A stretch of DNA of 64,000 nucleotides from Azospirillum ramasamyi (GTDB lineage: Bacteria; Pseudomonadota; Alphaproteobacteria; Azospirillales; Azospirillaceae): positions 428,501 to 492,500 of the forward strand of contig NZ_CP029831.1 in NCBI RefSeq assembly GCF_003233655.1, read 5' to 3'. Every line of letters starts with the position of its first letter. Within the stretch, counting starts at the first letter, position 1. The translations under genes were made by a program, and so were the position numbers. The notes beneath the pieces are model-generated. The model saw only the letters and a list, made by a program, of their open reading frames with translations. It ran no database searches and was not told the DNA's origin. Positions 28,221 through 36,528 of this stretch are shown in pieces.

Positions 28221-29743
28221 TGCTTTTCCTCACGTAATTCCTCGTGGCTCGGCTCGGCCGGGAGCGCCGCCGGTTGCGGGGCGGCCTGGAGGCTGGCCAG
28301 CCCGTAGGTCTTCGCGGCCATGCCCATGCCCAGGAAGAACCAGAAGCCGACACCCGTGACCTTCACCAGCGTGTGTTCGAACACCATGCAGCCGAGGATC
28401 GTCAGGGCGGCGGTCTCGGCACAGCGGGCGAAGGGGTCCGGCGGGGCGCCGCCGCGGCGCAGCAGCCCGACCATCAGCGTGACGATGCCCGCGACATAGC
28501 CCAGCGTGCCGGGCCAGCCCAGTTCGTAGGGGACGCGCAGGATGCCGCTGTCGAAATAGGCCATGGCGCCGAGATGGCCGTCCTCGTTGGTCAGCTTGGT
28601 CGCGGTGTCGACGGTGCCGAGGCCGGCGCCGCGCACCTCCGTCAGCGCCTCGATCAGGAAGCGGCCGTAGAACTCCTGCCGCTCCTGATAGCTGCGGTCG
28701 TTCTCCATCGAATTCAGCGTGTCGAACCGCTTGACGATGGATTGATTGACCATCGGCACGCTGAGCAGCGGCAGGGAGAACAGGACCAACCCGCAGCCGA
28801 CCGCGACCAGCCGCAGACGGTGCCGTCCGGGCATGGTCAGCAGCAGCCAGACGAAGACGAACAGCCCGGCCAGCCACGCGGCGCGGACGAGGCTGAGCAT
28901 CAGCGCACCCAGTGCCAGGGCGCCGGCGACCGGCACCAGGATGCCGCGCGCCGCCGGCAGCACGGCCAGCCCGGTCACCAGCAGGAAGGCCAGCGGGCCG
29001 GAGGAGTTCAGCGTGCTGAACACCCGCACCTGCATCGGCAGCGGCAGGCCCTGGTTGGTCATGCCGACATTGATCAGCCAGCGCGCGTCCCAGGGCGGCA
29101 TCACGAAATACTGGATCAGCCCGTATCCGCCGACCACGGCCATTCCCAGCACGAAGGCGCGCAGCACGGCGTCGCGGATCTGCGGGTAGATCGGCCAGTG
29201 CAGGGCGACATAGAGGCCGAGCGTCACCGGCACCAGCCAGTTCAGCAGCGCGAAGGTCGCCGCCGCCATGCCGGCCTGGGTGATCCCGTTGACGTAGGCG
29301 TAGAACAGCCCGGCCATCACCGGGACGAAACCGAAATAGGCGCGGTAGCGCAGCATCGGCAGATACTGCGCGATCACCAGACAGGACATGGCGCCGACGG
29401 CGTAGGGCGTTACCATGACCGGGCTGATGACGCTCCATCCCGCCTGATAATCGACCAGCCGGCGCACCTCCGGCGTCAGGAACCACAGCCACCAGGTGAA
29501 GGCGGCGAAGCGGGCCGGGTCGCGCGTCACCAGCAGGGCGCCGGCGGCGAGCGCGCCGACCGGAAAGATGATCTCCAGCAGGCCGGCCTTGCCCATCAGC
29601 ACCGGCATCGCCACCACGAACCAGAAGAGGGTGGGGGCCAGCTTGGCGACGGAGGGCAGCCCGTCCCCATTCCCATGGCCCGGCTGGCTCCCGTCGAGGC
29701 CCGTTGCGGCGCCGGCTGTGGCGCCGGCTGTGGCGAAGGTCAT
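28205..29743 (-). CDS. O-antigen ligase/polymerase-like membrane protein
   Basis: This 512-residue protein has ten or more hydrophobic helices. A large soluble loop (about 350-430) contains SMENDRSYQERQEFYGRFL and GAGLGTVDT. That loop, flanked by helices, is the hallmark of the Wzy/WaaL (O-antigen ligase) superfamily, which joins repeat units or ligates polymer to an acceptor on the periplasmic side. In this cluster it is the best candidate for the polymerase. Its ATG overlaps the preceding gene's stop by 4 nt; an open frame reaching back to 30262 is a shadow of the GT2 gene. Confidence 0.8.
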   Translation of the reverse strand: MTFATAGATAGAATGLDGSQPGHGNGDGLPSVAKLAPTLFWFVVAMPVLMGKAGLLEIIFPVGALAAGALLVTRDPARFAAFTWWLWFLTPEVRRLVDYQAGWSVISPVMVTPYAVGAMSCLVIAQYLPMLRYRAYFGFVPVMAGLFYAYVNGITQAGMAAATFALLNWLVPVTLGLYVALHWPIYPQIRDAVLRAFVLGMAVVGGYGLIQYFVMPPWDARWLINVGMTNQGLPLPMQVRVFSTLNSSGPLAFLLVTGLAVLPAARGILVPVAGALALGALMLSLVRAAWLAGLFVFVWLLLTMPGRHRLRLVAVGCGLVLFSLPLLSVPMVNQSIVKRFDTLNSMENDRSYQERQEFYGRFLIEALTEVRGAGLGTVDTATKLTNEDGHLGAMAYFDSGILRVPYELGWPGTLGYVAGIVTLMVGLLRRGGAPPDPFARCAETAALTILGCMVFEHTLVKVTGVGFWFFLGMGMAAKTYGLASLQAAPQPAALPAEPSHEELREEKQWTES

Positions 29744-30765
29744 GCCGGCGACTCCCGCCAGTCGCGCATCCCGGCCAGCCGGCCGCGCAGGGTGGCGCGC
29801 AGCTTCGCCCCGGCATGCGGGTCGCCGCCGAGGGCGAGCCGCGCCCATTGCACCGCACCGGGAAACTCGCAGGTGCCGACCAGGAAGGCCCAGGCGGCGA
29901 ACACCATGCGGTTGGCCGGGTTGAAATGGGCCATCAGGGCGACCGTGTCGTTGTAGGTCGCGTTCTCCTGCGCCAGCGGGTGGAAGTGGTCGGAGCCGCG
30001 CTGGTCGATGTCGAAGCGGACGGCCGGGAAATGGTCGACCGCCACCATCGGGTCGTAGACCAGCCGCCAGCCGCGCCGGGACAGGCGCAGGCAGAAATCC
30101 ACCTCGTTGCGGACCTGGGCGCCGCTGCCGCGCAGCCGGGTGTTCAGCCGCTGGCCGGTGATGGCGGCACGGCGGAAGCTCCAGTTGGCGCCCTTCAGGA
30201 CATCGACGTCCTGCGCCGGGCCGACGCCAAGATGGTGGTTGCCGATGACCCGGCCGAACCATTGCAGCCGGCCGACGACCCGCCTCTCGCCGGTTTCCGG
30301 CACGCCGTCGTGATAGACATGGTCGCGGCCGCCGACGCCGCCGATCCGGGGATCGGTGCGGTACCAGCCCTCGATCCGCTCGACCCAGTCGGGATGGGGC
30401 ACCGCGTCGTCGTCGGTGATGGCGACGATGTCGCCGCGGGCATGGTCCATGCCGCGGTTGATGGCCGCCACCTGCCCCGGCACCTCGATCTGGACGATCT
30501 GCATCGGCAGCGCGCCGTCATAGCGGTGGGCGATCTCGGCGGACTCCGGGTCGGTGTCGCGCACGGTGACGATCACCTGGGCGGGCGCCAGGGTCTGGCG
30601 CACCAGCCCGTCGAGGCAGTCGGCGAGCTGGTCCGGCCGGCAATAGGTCGGGACGATCACGGTGACGCCGAGGCGCCCGGCCGCGCCGGGGGCGGCCGGG
30701 GCCGGGACGGCGGTGCGGGCGATGCCGGGCGCGGTCTTGGCGGTGCTGCTCATGGTCTCGCTCAT
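29740..30765 (-). CDS. Glycosyltransferase family 2 protein
   Basis: This 341-residue GT-A fold enzyme shows VTVIVPTYCRPDQLADCLDG at its start, after a low-complexity 30-residue leader. The metal/nucleotide-binding triad is TDDDAVPHPDW. KGANWSFRR and DFCLRLSRRGWRLVYDP are family-2 features of the acceptor side. It is probably an inverting transferase. The start overlaps the stop of the preceding gene by 4 nt; ATG codons at 30765 and 30753 are both possible. Confidence 0.88.
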   Translation of the reverse strand: MSETMSSTAKTAPGIARTAVPAPAAPGAAGRLGVTVIVPTYCRPDQLADCLDGLVRQTLAPAQVIVTVRDTDPESAEIAHRYDGALPMQIVQIEVPGQVAAINRGMDHARGDIVAITDDDAVPHPDWVERIEGWYRTDPRIGGVGGRDHVYHDGVPETGERRVVGRLQWFGRVIGNHHLGVGPAQDVDVLKGANWSFRRAAITGQRLNTRLRGSGAQVRNEVDFCLRLSRRGWRLVYDPMVAVDHFPAVRFDIDQRGSDHFHPLAQENATYNDTVALMAHFNPANRMVFAAWAFLVGTCEFPGAVQWARLALGGDPHAGAKLRATLRGRLAGMRDWRESPA

Positions 30766-31919
30766 GCCGGGGCCAGCTCCCGCCCGCGGGCGCCGTGGGC
30801 AGTGGCCCGTGCCGGGGCGAGTGACGGCTCCTCCCCGTTCATCCAGCTTTCGATGGTCTCGCGCAGCCGCGACTTGAACACGGCCCGGTCGAAGCGCGCG
30901 GCATGGGCCTGGATGGCGACCGGGTCGAAGCGGCGTTCCTGCGCCTCGAACCGCTGCACCGCCTCGATCAGGGCTTCGGGCGTCTGCTGGTCGAAGAACA
31001 GGCCGGTCAGGCCGTCCTTCACCGTCTCGGTGGCGCCGCCGCGGTTCAGGGCGATCACCGGCCGGCCGGCGGCCATCGCCTCAACCGGCACGATGCCGAA
31101 ATCCTCGTTGGCGGTGAAGACCAGGGCGCGGCAGGCGGCATAGTGGCGGTCCAGCTCCTCGGCGGAGCAATGGCCGACCAGTTCCACCGTCGGCCCGGCC
31201 ATCTGCTTCAGCCGGCGGAACTCCTCGCCCTCGCCGACGACGACCAGCTTGCGGCCCATGCGGTTGAAGGCCTCGATCGCCACGTCGGCGCGCTTGTAGG
31301 ACACCAGCTGGCTGAGGAACAGGTAATGGTCGCCGGGCGGCTCGGCGGTCGCGAAGCGGCGGGTCTCCACCGGCGGGTTGATGACGGTGGAGTCGCGGCG
31401 GTAGACCCGCCAGATGCGCTGGGCCACCGTTTCGGAATTGGCGATGAAGCGGTCGACCCGCGCGGCGGTCGCCAGATCCCATTGCCGCAGCCGGTGGATG
31501 GCGTAGGGCATCAGCGGCCGGACGACCGGGCCCGCCGACGACAGGTAATCGTGATAGCCGCTCCACACATAGCGCATCGGCGTGTGGCAGTAGCAGACAT
31601 GCAGCGCGTCGGGCCGCGTCAGCACGCCCTTGGCCGGTCCGGATTCGCTGCTGATCACCAGGTCGTAGGCGCTGAGGTCGAGCTGTTCCAGCGCCAGCGG
31701 CATCAGCGGCAGGTATTTCTGGTACATCCGGTGGGCCATCGGCAGCCGGTCGATGAAGGTGGTGGTGACCCGGTGCCTGCGGATGACGGGAGAGATGCGT
31801 TCCGGCCGGTAGACGTGCGTGAAGACGTCGGCCTCCGGGTACAGCTCGCACAGGGCTTCGATGACCTTCTCACCCCCGCGCATCCCGACGAGCCAGTAAT
31901 GGACGATCGCGACTTTCAT
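30762..31919 (-). CDS. Glycosyltransferase family 4 protein, WbaZ/mannosyltransferase-like
   Basis: This 385-residue protein starts MKVAIVHYWLVGMRGGEKV, a typical N-terminus of GT4 mannosyl- or rhamnosyltransferases of capsule clusters. It contains CYCHTPMRYVWSGYHDY in the acceptor domain. FLSQLVSYKRADVAIEAFNR opens the donor domain, and NEDFGIVPVEAMAAGRPVIA carries the E-x7-E motif. The ATG at 31919 lies 52 bp after the kinase gene; the frame open to 32156 is not coding-like. A mannose-type donor is suggested by family only. Confidence 0.87.
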   Translation of the reverse strand: MKVAIVHYWLVGMRGGEKVIEALCELYPEADVFTHVYRPERISPVIRRHRVTTTFIDRLPMAHRMYQKYLPLMPLALEQLDLSAYDLVISSESGPAKGVLTRPDALHVCYCHTPMRYVWSGYHDYLSSAGPVVRPLMPYAIHRLRQWDLATAARVDRFIANSETVAQRIWRVYRRDSTVINPPVETRRFATAEPPGDHYLFLSQLVSYKRADVAIEAFNRMGRKLVVVGEGEEFRRLKQMAGPTVELVGHCSAEELDRHYAACRALVFTANEDFGIVPVEAMAAGRPVIALNRGGATETVKDGLTGLFFDQQTPEALIEAVQRFEAQERRFDPVAIQAHAARFDRAVFKSRLRETIESWMNGEEPSLAPARATAHGARGRELAPA

Positions 31920-31971
31920 GGTGGGTTCTCCGGCAAGGGGCAGGGAGTTGCTCAGGCTGGAAGCCGGCCGC

Positions 31972-34290
31972 TCAGGCGATGCGGCGCAGGCGGTAGGAAC
32001 GGCCGCTGGGCGGGCGGGCGCCGTATTCGAGATTCGCGTGTTCGCGGGCGTTGACCATCGACAGCACCGCCCCGCTGATCCGCCCGCCGACCTGCCGCAC
32101 CTGCTTGATGCCGGCCCCGGCGAGGCTGGAGGCGGTGCGCGCCCAGCGCACGACATAGAGGATGCGGTCGGCCAGCGGCGCCAGGATGAGCGCGTCGGAC
32201 ACCGACAGCACCGGCGGCGTGTCGAGCACGATCACGTCGTAGCGTTCGGACAGTTCCACCAGCAGCGACAGCATCGCCTGGGAGCCGAGGAGGGTCTGCG
32301 GCCGGTCAACCGGCCGTCCGGCGGCGATCACCGCCACCCGGCGGCGCTCGTCCAGATGCACCACCTGATCCAGCGTGGCGTCGCCGTTCAGCAGGTCGGT
32401 CAGGCCCTTGGGCGGGCGGCCGTTGCCGAGCAGGCGGTGGATGCTGGGCCGGCGGGTGTCGCAATCGACCACCACCACGCGGCGCCCGGCATCGGCCAGG
32501 AAGGCGGACAGCGCCACCGCCATCGTCGTCTTGCCCTCGTCGGCGACGGAGGAGGTCAGCATGATGACCTCGCCGCCCTTGGCCGTGGCCGGCTCGGCGC
32601 CGGTGCGGACCAGACGCAGCCGGGCGCAGAGCCGCCAGACCGCTTCGGCGAAGTCGCTGCCGCTGGTTTCCGCATAGGGGTCCCGGGCGGAGTCGGTCCC
32701 GCGCTTGCTCCGGCCCAGCAGCGGCACGATGCCGACCGCCGGCAGGCCCAGCAGGGCCTCCACCTGATGGGAGCTGTAGACGCCGCGCTGGCCCATGGTG
32801 CGCACCAGGGCGATGCCGGTGGCGATGGCGCCGCAGACGACCGCGGCCAGCCCGGCCAGCACCGCCTTGCCCGGCCCGACCGGACCCGTTGGCACCGAGG
32901 CGGAGGACACGACGCGCACGTCCGGCGTCATCTCCAGCGCCTGGAGCACCTGCGTCTCCTTCAGGCGGGTGACGGCGCGGCGGTAATTGTCGTCGGAGGC
33001 ATCGGCCTGCCGCTGCAATTCGCGCAGACGGACATCGGCCTGGAGGGTGTCGAAGGATTCGTTGCGCAGACCTTCCAGCCGGCGGCTGAGGTCCTGGATC
33101 CGGGCGACCTGCTGTTCCACCTCGCCGCGCAGGCCGCGCACCACGCGGTCGACCTCGGTGGCGAGCGACGCGTTCAGCTCGCGCAGTTCGGCGGCCGGAC
33201 GGGTCAGCGCCGGGTGGCGGTCGCCATACTGGGCGCGCAGCTCGGCCAGCTGGGCGCTGAGCGCCGTCTGGCGCTGGCGCAGGCCGGTGATCAGCGGATC
33301 GCCGCCGATGTCGGCGCCGACCAGCGATTCCGGGTTGCCGGGACGAACGGCCTGCAACTGGCGCAGCCGGGCCTGGGCGTTGGCGTGGGCGGAGCGCGCC
33401 TCCGCCAGCTGGGCGTTGAGGGCGGACATCTCCTCGTTCACCAGCGGGGCGTCGCGCCCCTTGACCATGCCGGTTTCCGACCGCATCGCCTCGACCGCGG
33501 CGCGGCCGGTGGTGGTCATGTCCTGGCGCAGCTCGTCCAGCCGGCTCTGCAGCCATTCGCTGGCGCGTTGGGTGGCGTTGCGCTTCGTCTCGACCTGGAT
33601 GGCGACATAGGCGTCGGCCACCGCGTTGGCGGCGCGGGCGGCCAGCTGCGGATCCTTGGCCTCCACCGTGATGCGGATCGCGCGCGACTGCACGCCGGGG
33701 CTGACCCGCAGGTTCTTCTGGAAGGCGTCGATCAGGCGGGTGCTTTCCATCTCGGCGGCGTCGCCGGTTGGGGCGGCGGGGCGGGGCGGCGGCGTCAGCA
33801 TGGCCGGCAGAGGCCCCGGCAGGGCGCCGGCCACGTCGGCCAGCAGGGCGCGGCCCTCCTCCAGTAGCGGGGTGAGCGGGCCGGGCTTTTCGGCGGTCGC
33901 CGCGTATTCCGGCTCCTGCCCCAGGTTCAGCGCCTCCACCACCCGGCGGGCGAGATCGCGGGAGCGCAGGATCTCGACCTCGGTGTTGACGGTGTCCTGA
34001 AAGATGCCCATCGGCTCCGACACCGAGGGGATGTTGATGACCCGGTTCGGATGCGGGTCGATCACCACCACGGTGGAGGCGCTGTAGAGCGGCGTCATCG
34101 AGTTGATCAGAAGCACCGCCGGCAGCCACAGGACCGCGGTAATGCCCAGGATCAGCCATTTCTGGCGCCAAAGTGTCTGAGCCAGCCGCTTGACGTCGAC
34201 CTTGTCGGCGCCCGAACCGACCGGCGGTGCGACCAGACCGGAGGCGAAACCGGCCGCGCCGGGTGGCATGCGGTGTTCCGGTGCTTCCAT
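31972..34290 (-). CDS. Polysaccharide co-polymerase / bacterial tyrosine kinase (Wzc-like)
   Basis: The 772-residue protein joins a Wzz chain-length domain to a cytoplasmic BY-kinase. Membrane helix 1 is at about 45-65, and a long periplasmic part with coiled coils runs to about 470. Membrane helix 2 is at about 476-497 and the kinase at about 570-750. Walker A ADEGKTT (about 583-589), Walker A' VVVVDCD (605-611) and Walker B VIVLDTPP (686-693) are all present. The C-terminal tyrosine cluster is poor: only Tyr756 and Tyr766. Such proteins control polymer length and export by cycles of autophosphorylation. No outer-membrane Wza gene lies in the window. Confidence 0.92.
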   Translation of the reverse strand: MEAPEHRMPPGAAGFASGLVAPPVGSGADKVDVKRLAQTLWRQKWLILGITAVLWLPAVLLINSMTPLYSASTVVVIDPHPNRVINIPSVSEPMGIFQDTVNTEVEILRSRDLARRVVEALNLGQEPEYAATAEKPGPLTPLLEEGRALLADVAGALPGPLPAMLTPPPRPAAPTGDAAEMESTRLIDAFQKNLRVSPGVQSRAIRITVEAKDPQLAARAANAVADAYVAIQVETKRNATQRASEWLQSRLDELRQDMTTTGRAAVEAMRSETGMVKGRDAPLVNEEMSALNAQLAEARSAHANAQARLRQLQAVRPGNPESLVGADIGGDPLITGLRQRQTALSAQLAELRAQYGDRHPALTRPAAELRELNASLATEVDRVVRGLRGEVEQQVARIQDLSRRLEGLRNESFDTLQADVRLRELQRQADASDDNYRRAVTRLKETQVLQALEMTPDVRVVSSASVPTGPVGPGKAVLAGLAAVVCGAIATGIALVRTMGQRGVYSSHQVEALLGLPAVGIVPLLGRSKRGTDSARDPYAETSGSDFAEAVWRLCARLRLVRTGAEPATAKGGEVIMLTSSVADEGKTTMAVALSAFLADAGRRVVVVDCDTRRPSIHRLLGNGRPPKGLTDLLNGDATLDQVVHLDERRRVAVIAAGRPVDRPQTLLGSQAMLSLLVELSERYDVIVLDTPPVLSVSDALILAPLADRILYVVRWARTASSLAGAGIKQVRQVGGRISGAVLSMVNAREHANLEYGARPPSGRSYRLRRIA

Positions 34291-34356
34291 GGGCTGAACT
34301 CCTCTATCTCGACTGACTGTGCGCGGGGAAGGCCGATGGGGAGGACGGACGGCGGC

Positions 34357-36528
34357 TCAGCCGACCTCGGCCGGGTCCTTTGCGGCTTTGGAGCCGGCGG
34401 CGTTTGAGGCGGCGTTCGATGCGGCGATGTCGTGCGCCGCCTCGGACGTGCCGGAGGGGGGGGCGGGCGGAGGAGCCTGTCCGGCGGTCCGCTCTCCCGC
34501 CTTCGCTTCGGCCAGGATGCGGGCGTAGCGGGCGACGGTGTTGGGGGTGACGTTGACCAGCTTGCCGGTCCCGCCGCCGCCGGCGACGAGCTGGGCGACC
34601 TGGAACAGCGCGCGGCCCTTCTCCAGAACCTCGCCGGGCAGCATCCACAGGATGGAGTCGATGTTGGACGCCAGCCATCCCGGCTTGCCGCCGCGGGTCA
34701 GCCGGCGCTCGGCCGAGCGGACCTGCGCGGTGTTGCGGATGGTGTAGAAGGGCGACCAGCCGTCCCAGTCGCCGGCGGTGAAGGGCAGGGCGACGAAGTC
34801 GCCGTCCACCTGGGCCGGCGCGGCGCTGCCGAAACCGGCCTTGGTCCACATGTAGTCGAAGCCGGCGGACCGGACCGCGGCGGCGATGTCGGCCCGGACC
34901 GGGCCGGGACGGGCGTCGTCGTAGGGACGCCACGCCTCGTAGAAGCGGTCGAGCCGGTAGCGGCGCAGCGCGTTGCCGATCATCCGCCGCGCGTCCATCG
35001 CCGGGGCGGCGGCGGGCGCGCTGCGCGGCGCCGGGGCTTCGGTCTCGGCGGTCTCGGCGCTGGCGGCCGGCGTTTCCGATGGGCGGGGCCGGGGGGAGAT
35101 GCGCAGGACGGGACGACCCTCCTCCCAATGGAGGCGCGGCGTGCTGCCGGGCCCCAGGGGGGAATCGACCAGCGGCCACCAGCCGCGCGGCATCAGGCCG
35201 GACGGCAGCATGCTCGCCATCTCCGCCCGCGCGCCGGTCAGCAGGCGGGCCAGTTCGGCGGCCTCCATCTCACCTTCGGCGCAGACGCCGCGGCCGGTGC
35301 TGCCGAGAAGAAGCTCCACCCGGCCGAGCACGCCGCCGCGCTCCTCCGGCACCGCCAGCAGGGCGAGGTCGGCGGGGCTGGACTGGGTCAGGCTGTCGAC
35401 GGTGACCACGAGGCCGCAGCGCAGGCCGGTCGCCGCCACCAGATCGAGGATGCGCGGGATGCAGTGCAGTTCGCGGATCATGCCCGACCACAGAACCAGC
35501 GTGGACAGCACCCGGCCTTCCGCCGCCCAGCGGCGCAGCGTCTCGTCGTCGGGCTCGTAATCGGTGAAGGGCCGGGGCGGCTCCTGGATGCGCAGCGGCA
35601 CAGCGGCGGCGCTGGCGAAGGGCGGGTCGGGATCGACGATCTGCAGGCCGCGGCCGAGCCGGCCCAGCGCGAAGAAGTCGTGGTCGTCGAATTGCCGGCC
35701 ATAGACCGGGTCGGCCCCGGCGCGGATCAGGTCGGCGGCGCGGTCGATCACGTCGGTCTGCGGCCGGCCGTAGAGCGGCAGCAGGCGCTTGGCCGCCGCC
35801 AGCGGCAGCTGTGCCGCGATCAGTTCGGGGTCGCCCAGCAGGGTGCCGCGTCCCCACTCCGCATGGCGGTGGGCAAGGCCGGCGCTGAAGCTGGCATAGC
35901 TTTGGCCGGCCACCTTGCCCTCCACGGCGTCGAGGCCGCCGGGAAAGTGGCGGGCGCGCACCGGATCGACGCAGAGGCCGACGAAGCGGCGGGCGCCCAA
36001 GGCTTCCAGCCGCTCGCGCAGGCCGGCGTCGGCACCAACGTCGATGCCCAGGCGCGGTTCGGCCAGCAGGCGCGGGTAGAGAAAGGGGGCGGCGACGATG
36101 CCGAGCGGGGTCTGCGGCGCCATGTCCAGCACCGCGACCTCCTCGGGCAGCGGTTGCTCCAGCAGGCGGAAGGCGGTTTCGTAGATGGCGGCGGGGTCGG
36201 TGCTGCGCAGGGCGCATTCGCCGCAGGATTCCACCACCGGCCACAGCGGCGAGGCGGGATCGCCCAGCGCGACGACGCGGTAGCGGGTGGTCAGCCACAG
36301 CGCGTGGTCCAGATGCCGGCCGCCGGCCATCAGGCTGCCGGAGCCGGTCGCCTCGGTGCGGTTGCCGTCCTCCCAGCCGCCGAAATGCCGGCCGCTGCGG
36401 CGCCCGTCGTAATAGAGGTCGAAGGCCCACCCGGCGCGTTCCGCCGCGGCGGCCAGCACCGGCGCCATGGCGACGCGGTGCGGGTCGCCGCCATGGGCGA
36501 GGAAGAGAAGCAGGGACGGTTTCGTCAC
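34357..36528 (-). CDS. Orphan 723-residue protein of the polysaccharide operon
   Basis: I do not recognise this protein. It starts SLLLFLAHGGDPHR after a GTG that overlaps the preceding stop (GTGA), which fixes the start. No signal peptide or membrane helix is obvious. Residues 1-290 look like one alpha/beta domain, and about 300-470 like another (LWSGMIRELHCIPRILDL, GLVVTVDSL). A Pro/Ala/Glu-rich linker (about 500-540) separates a C-terminal domain (DRFYEAWRPYDD, DGWSPFYTIRNTAQVRSAER). A low-complexity Ala/Pro tail ends it. It sits between the fusion glycosyltransferase and the Wzc-like kinase, so a role in assembly or modification of the polymer is likely but unproven. Confidence 0.75.
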   Translation of the reverse strand: MTKPSLLLFLAHGGDPHRVAMAPVLAAAAERAGWAFDLYYDGRRSGRHFGGWEDGNRTEATGSGSLMAGGRHLDHALWLTTRYRVVALGDPASPLWPVVESCGECALRSTDPAAIYETAFRLLEQPLPEEVAVLDMAPQTPLGIVAAPFLYPRLLAEPRLGIDVGADAGLRERLEALGARRFVGLCVDPVRARHFPGGLDAVEGKVAGQSYASFSAGLAHRHAEWGRGTLLGDPELIAAQLPLAAAKRLLPLYGRPQTDVIDRAADLIRAGADPVYGRQFDDHDFFALGRLGRGLQIVDPDPPFASAAAVPLRIQEPPRPFTDYEPDDETLRRWAAEGRVLSTLVLWSGMIRELHCIPRILDLVAATGLRCGLVVTVDSLTQSSPADLALLAVPEERGGVLGRVELLLGSTGRGVCAEGEMEAAELARLLTGARAEMASMLPSGLMPRGWWPLVDSPLGPGSTPRLHWEEGRPVLRISPRPRPSETPAASAETAETEAPAPRSAPAAAPAMDARRMIGNALRRYRLDRFYEAWRPYDDARPGPVRADIAAAVRSAGFDYMWTKAGFGSAAPAQVDGDFVALPFTAGDWDGWSPFYTIRNTAQVRSAERRLTRGGKPGWLASNIDSILWMLPGEVLEKGRALFQVAQLVAGGGGTGKLVNVTPNTVARYARILAEAKAGERTAGQAPPPAPPSGTSEAAHDIAASNAASNAAGSKAAKDPAEVG

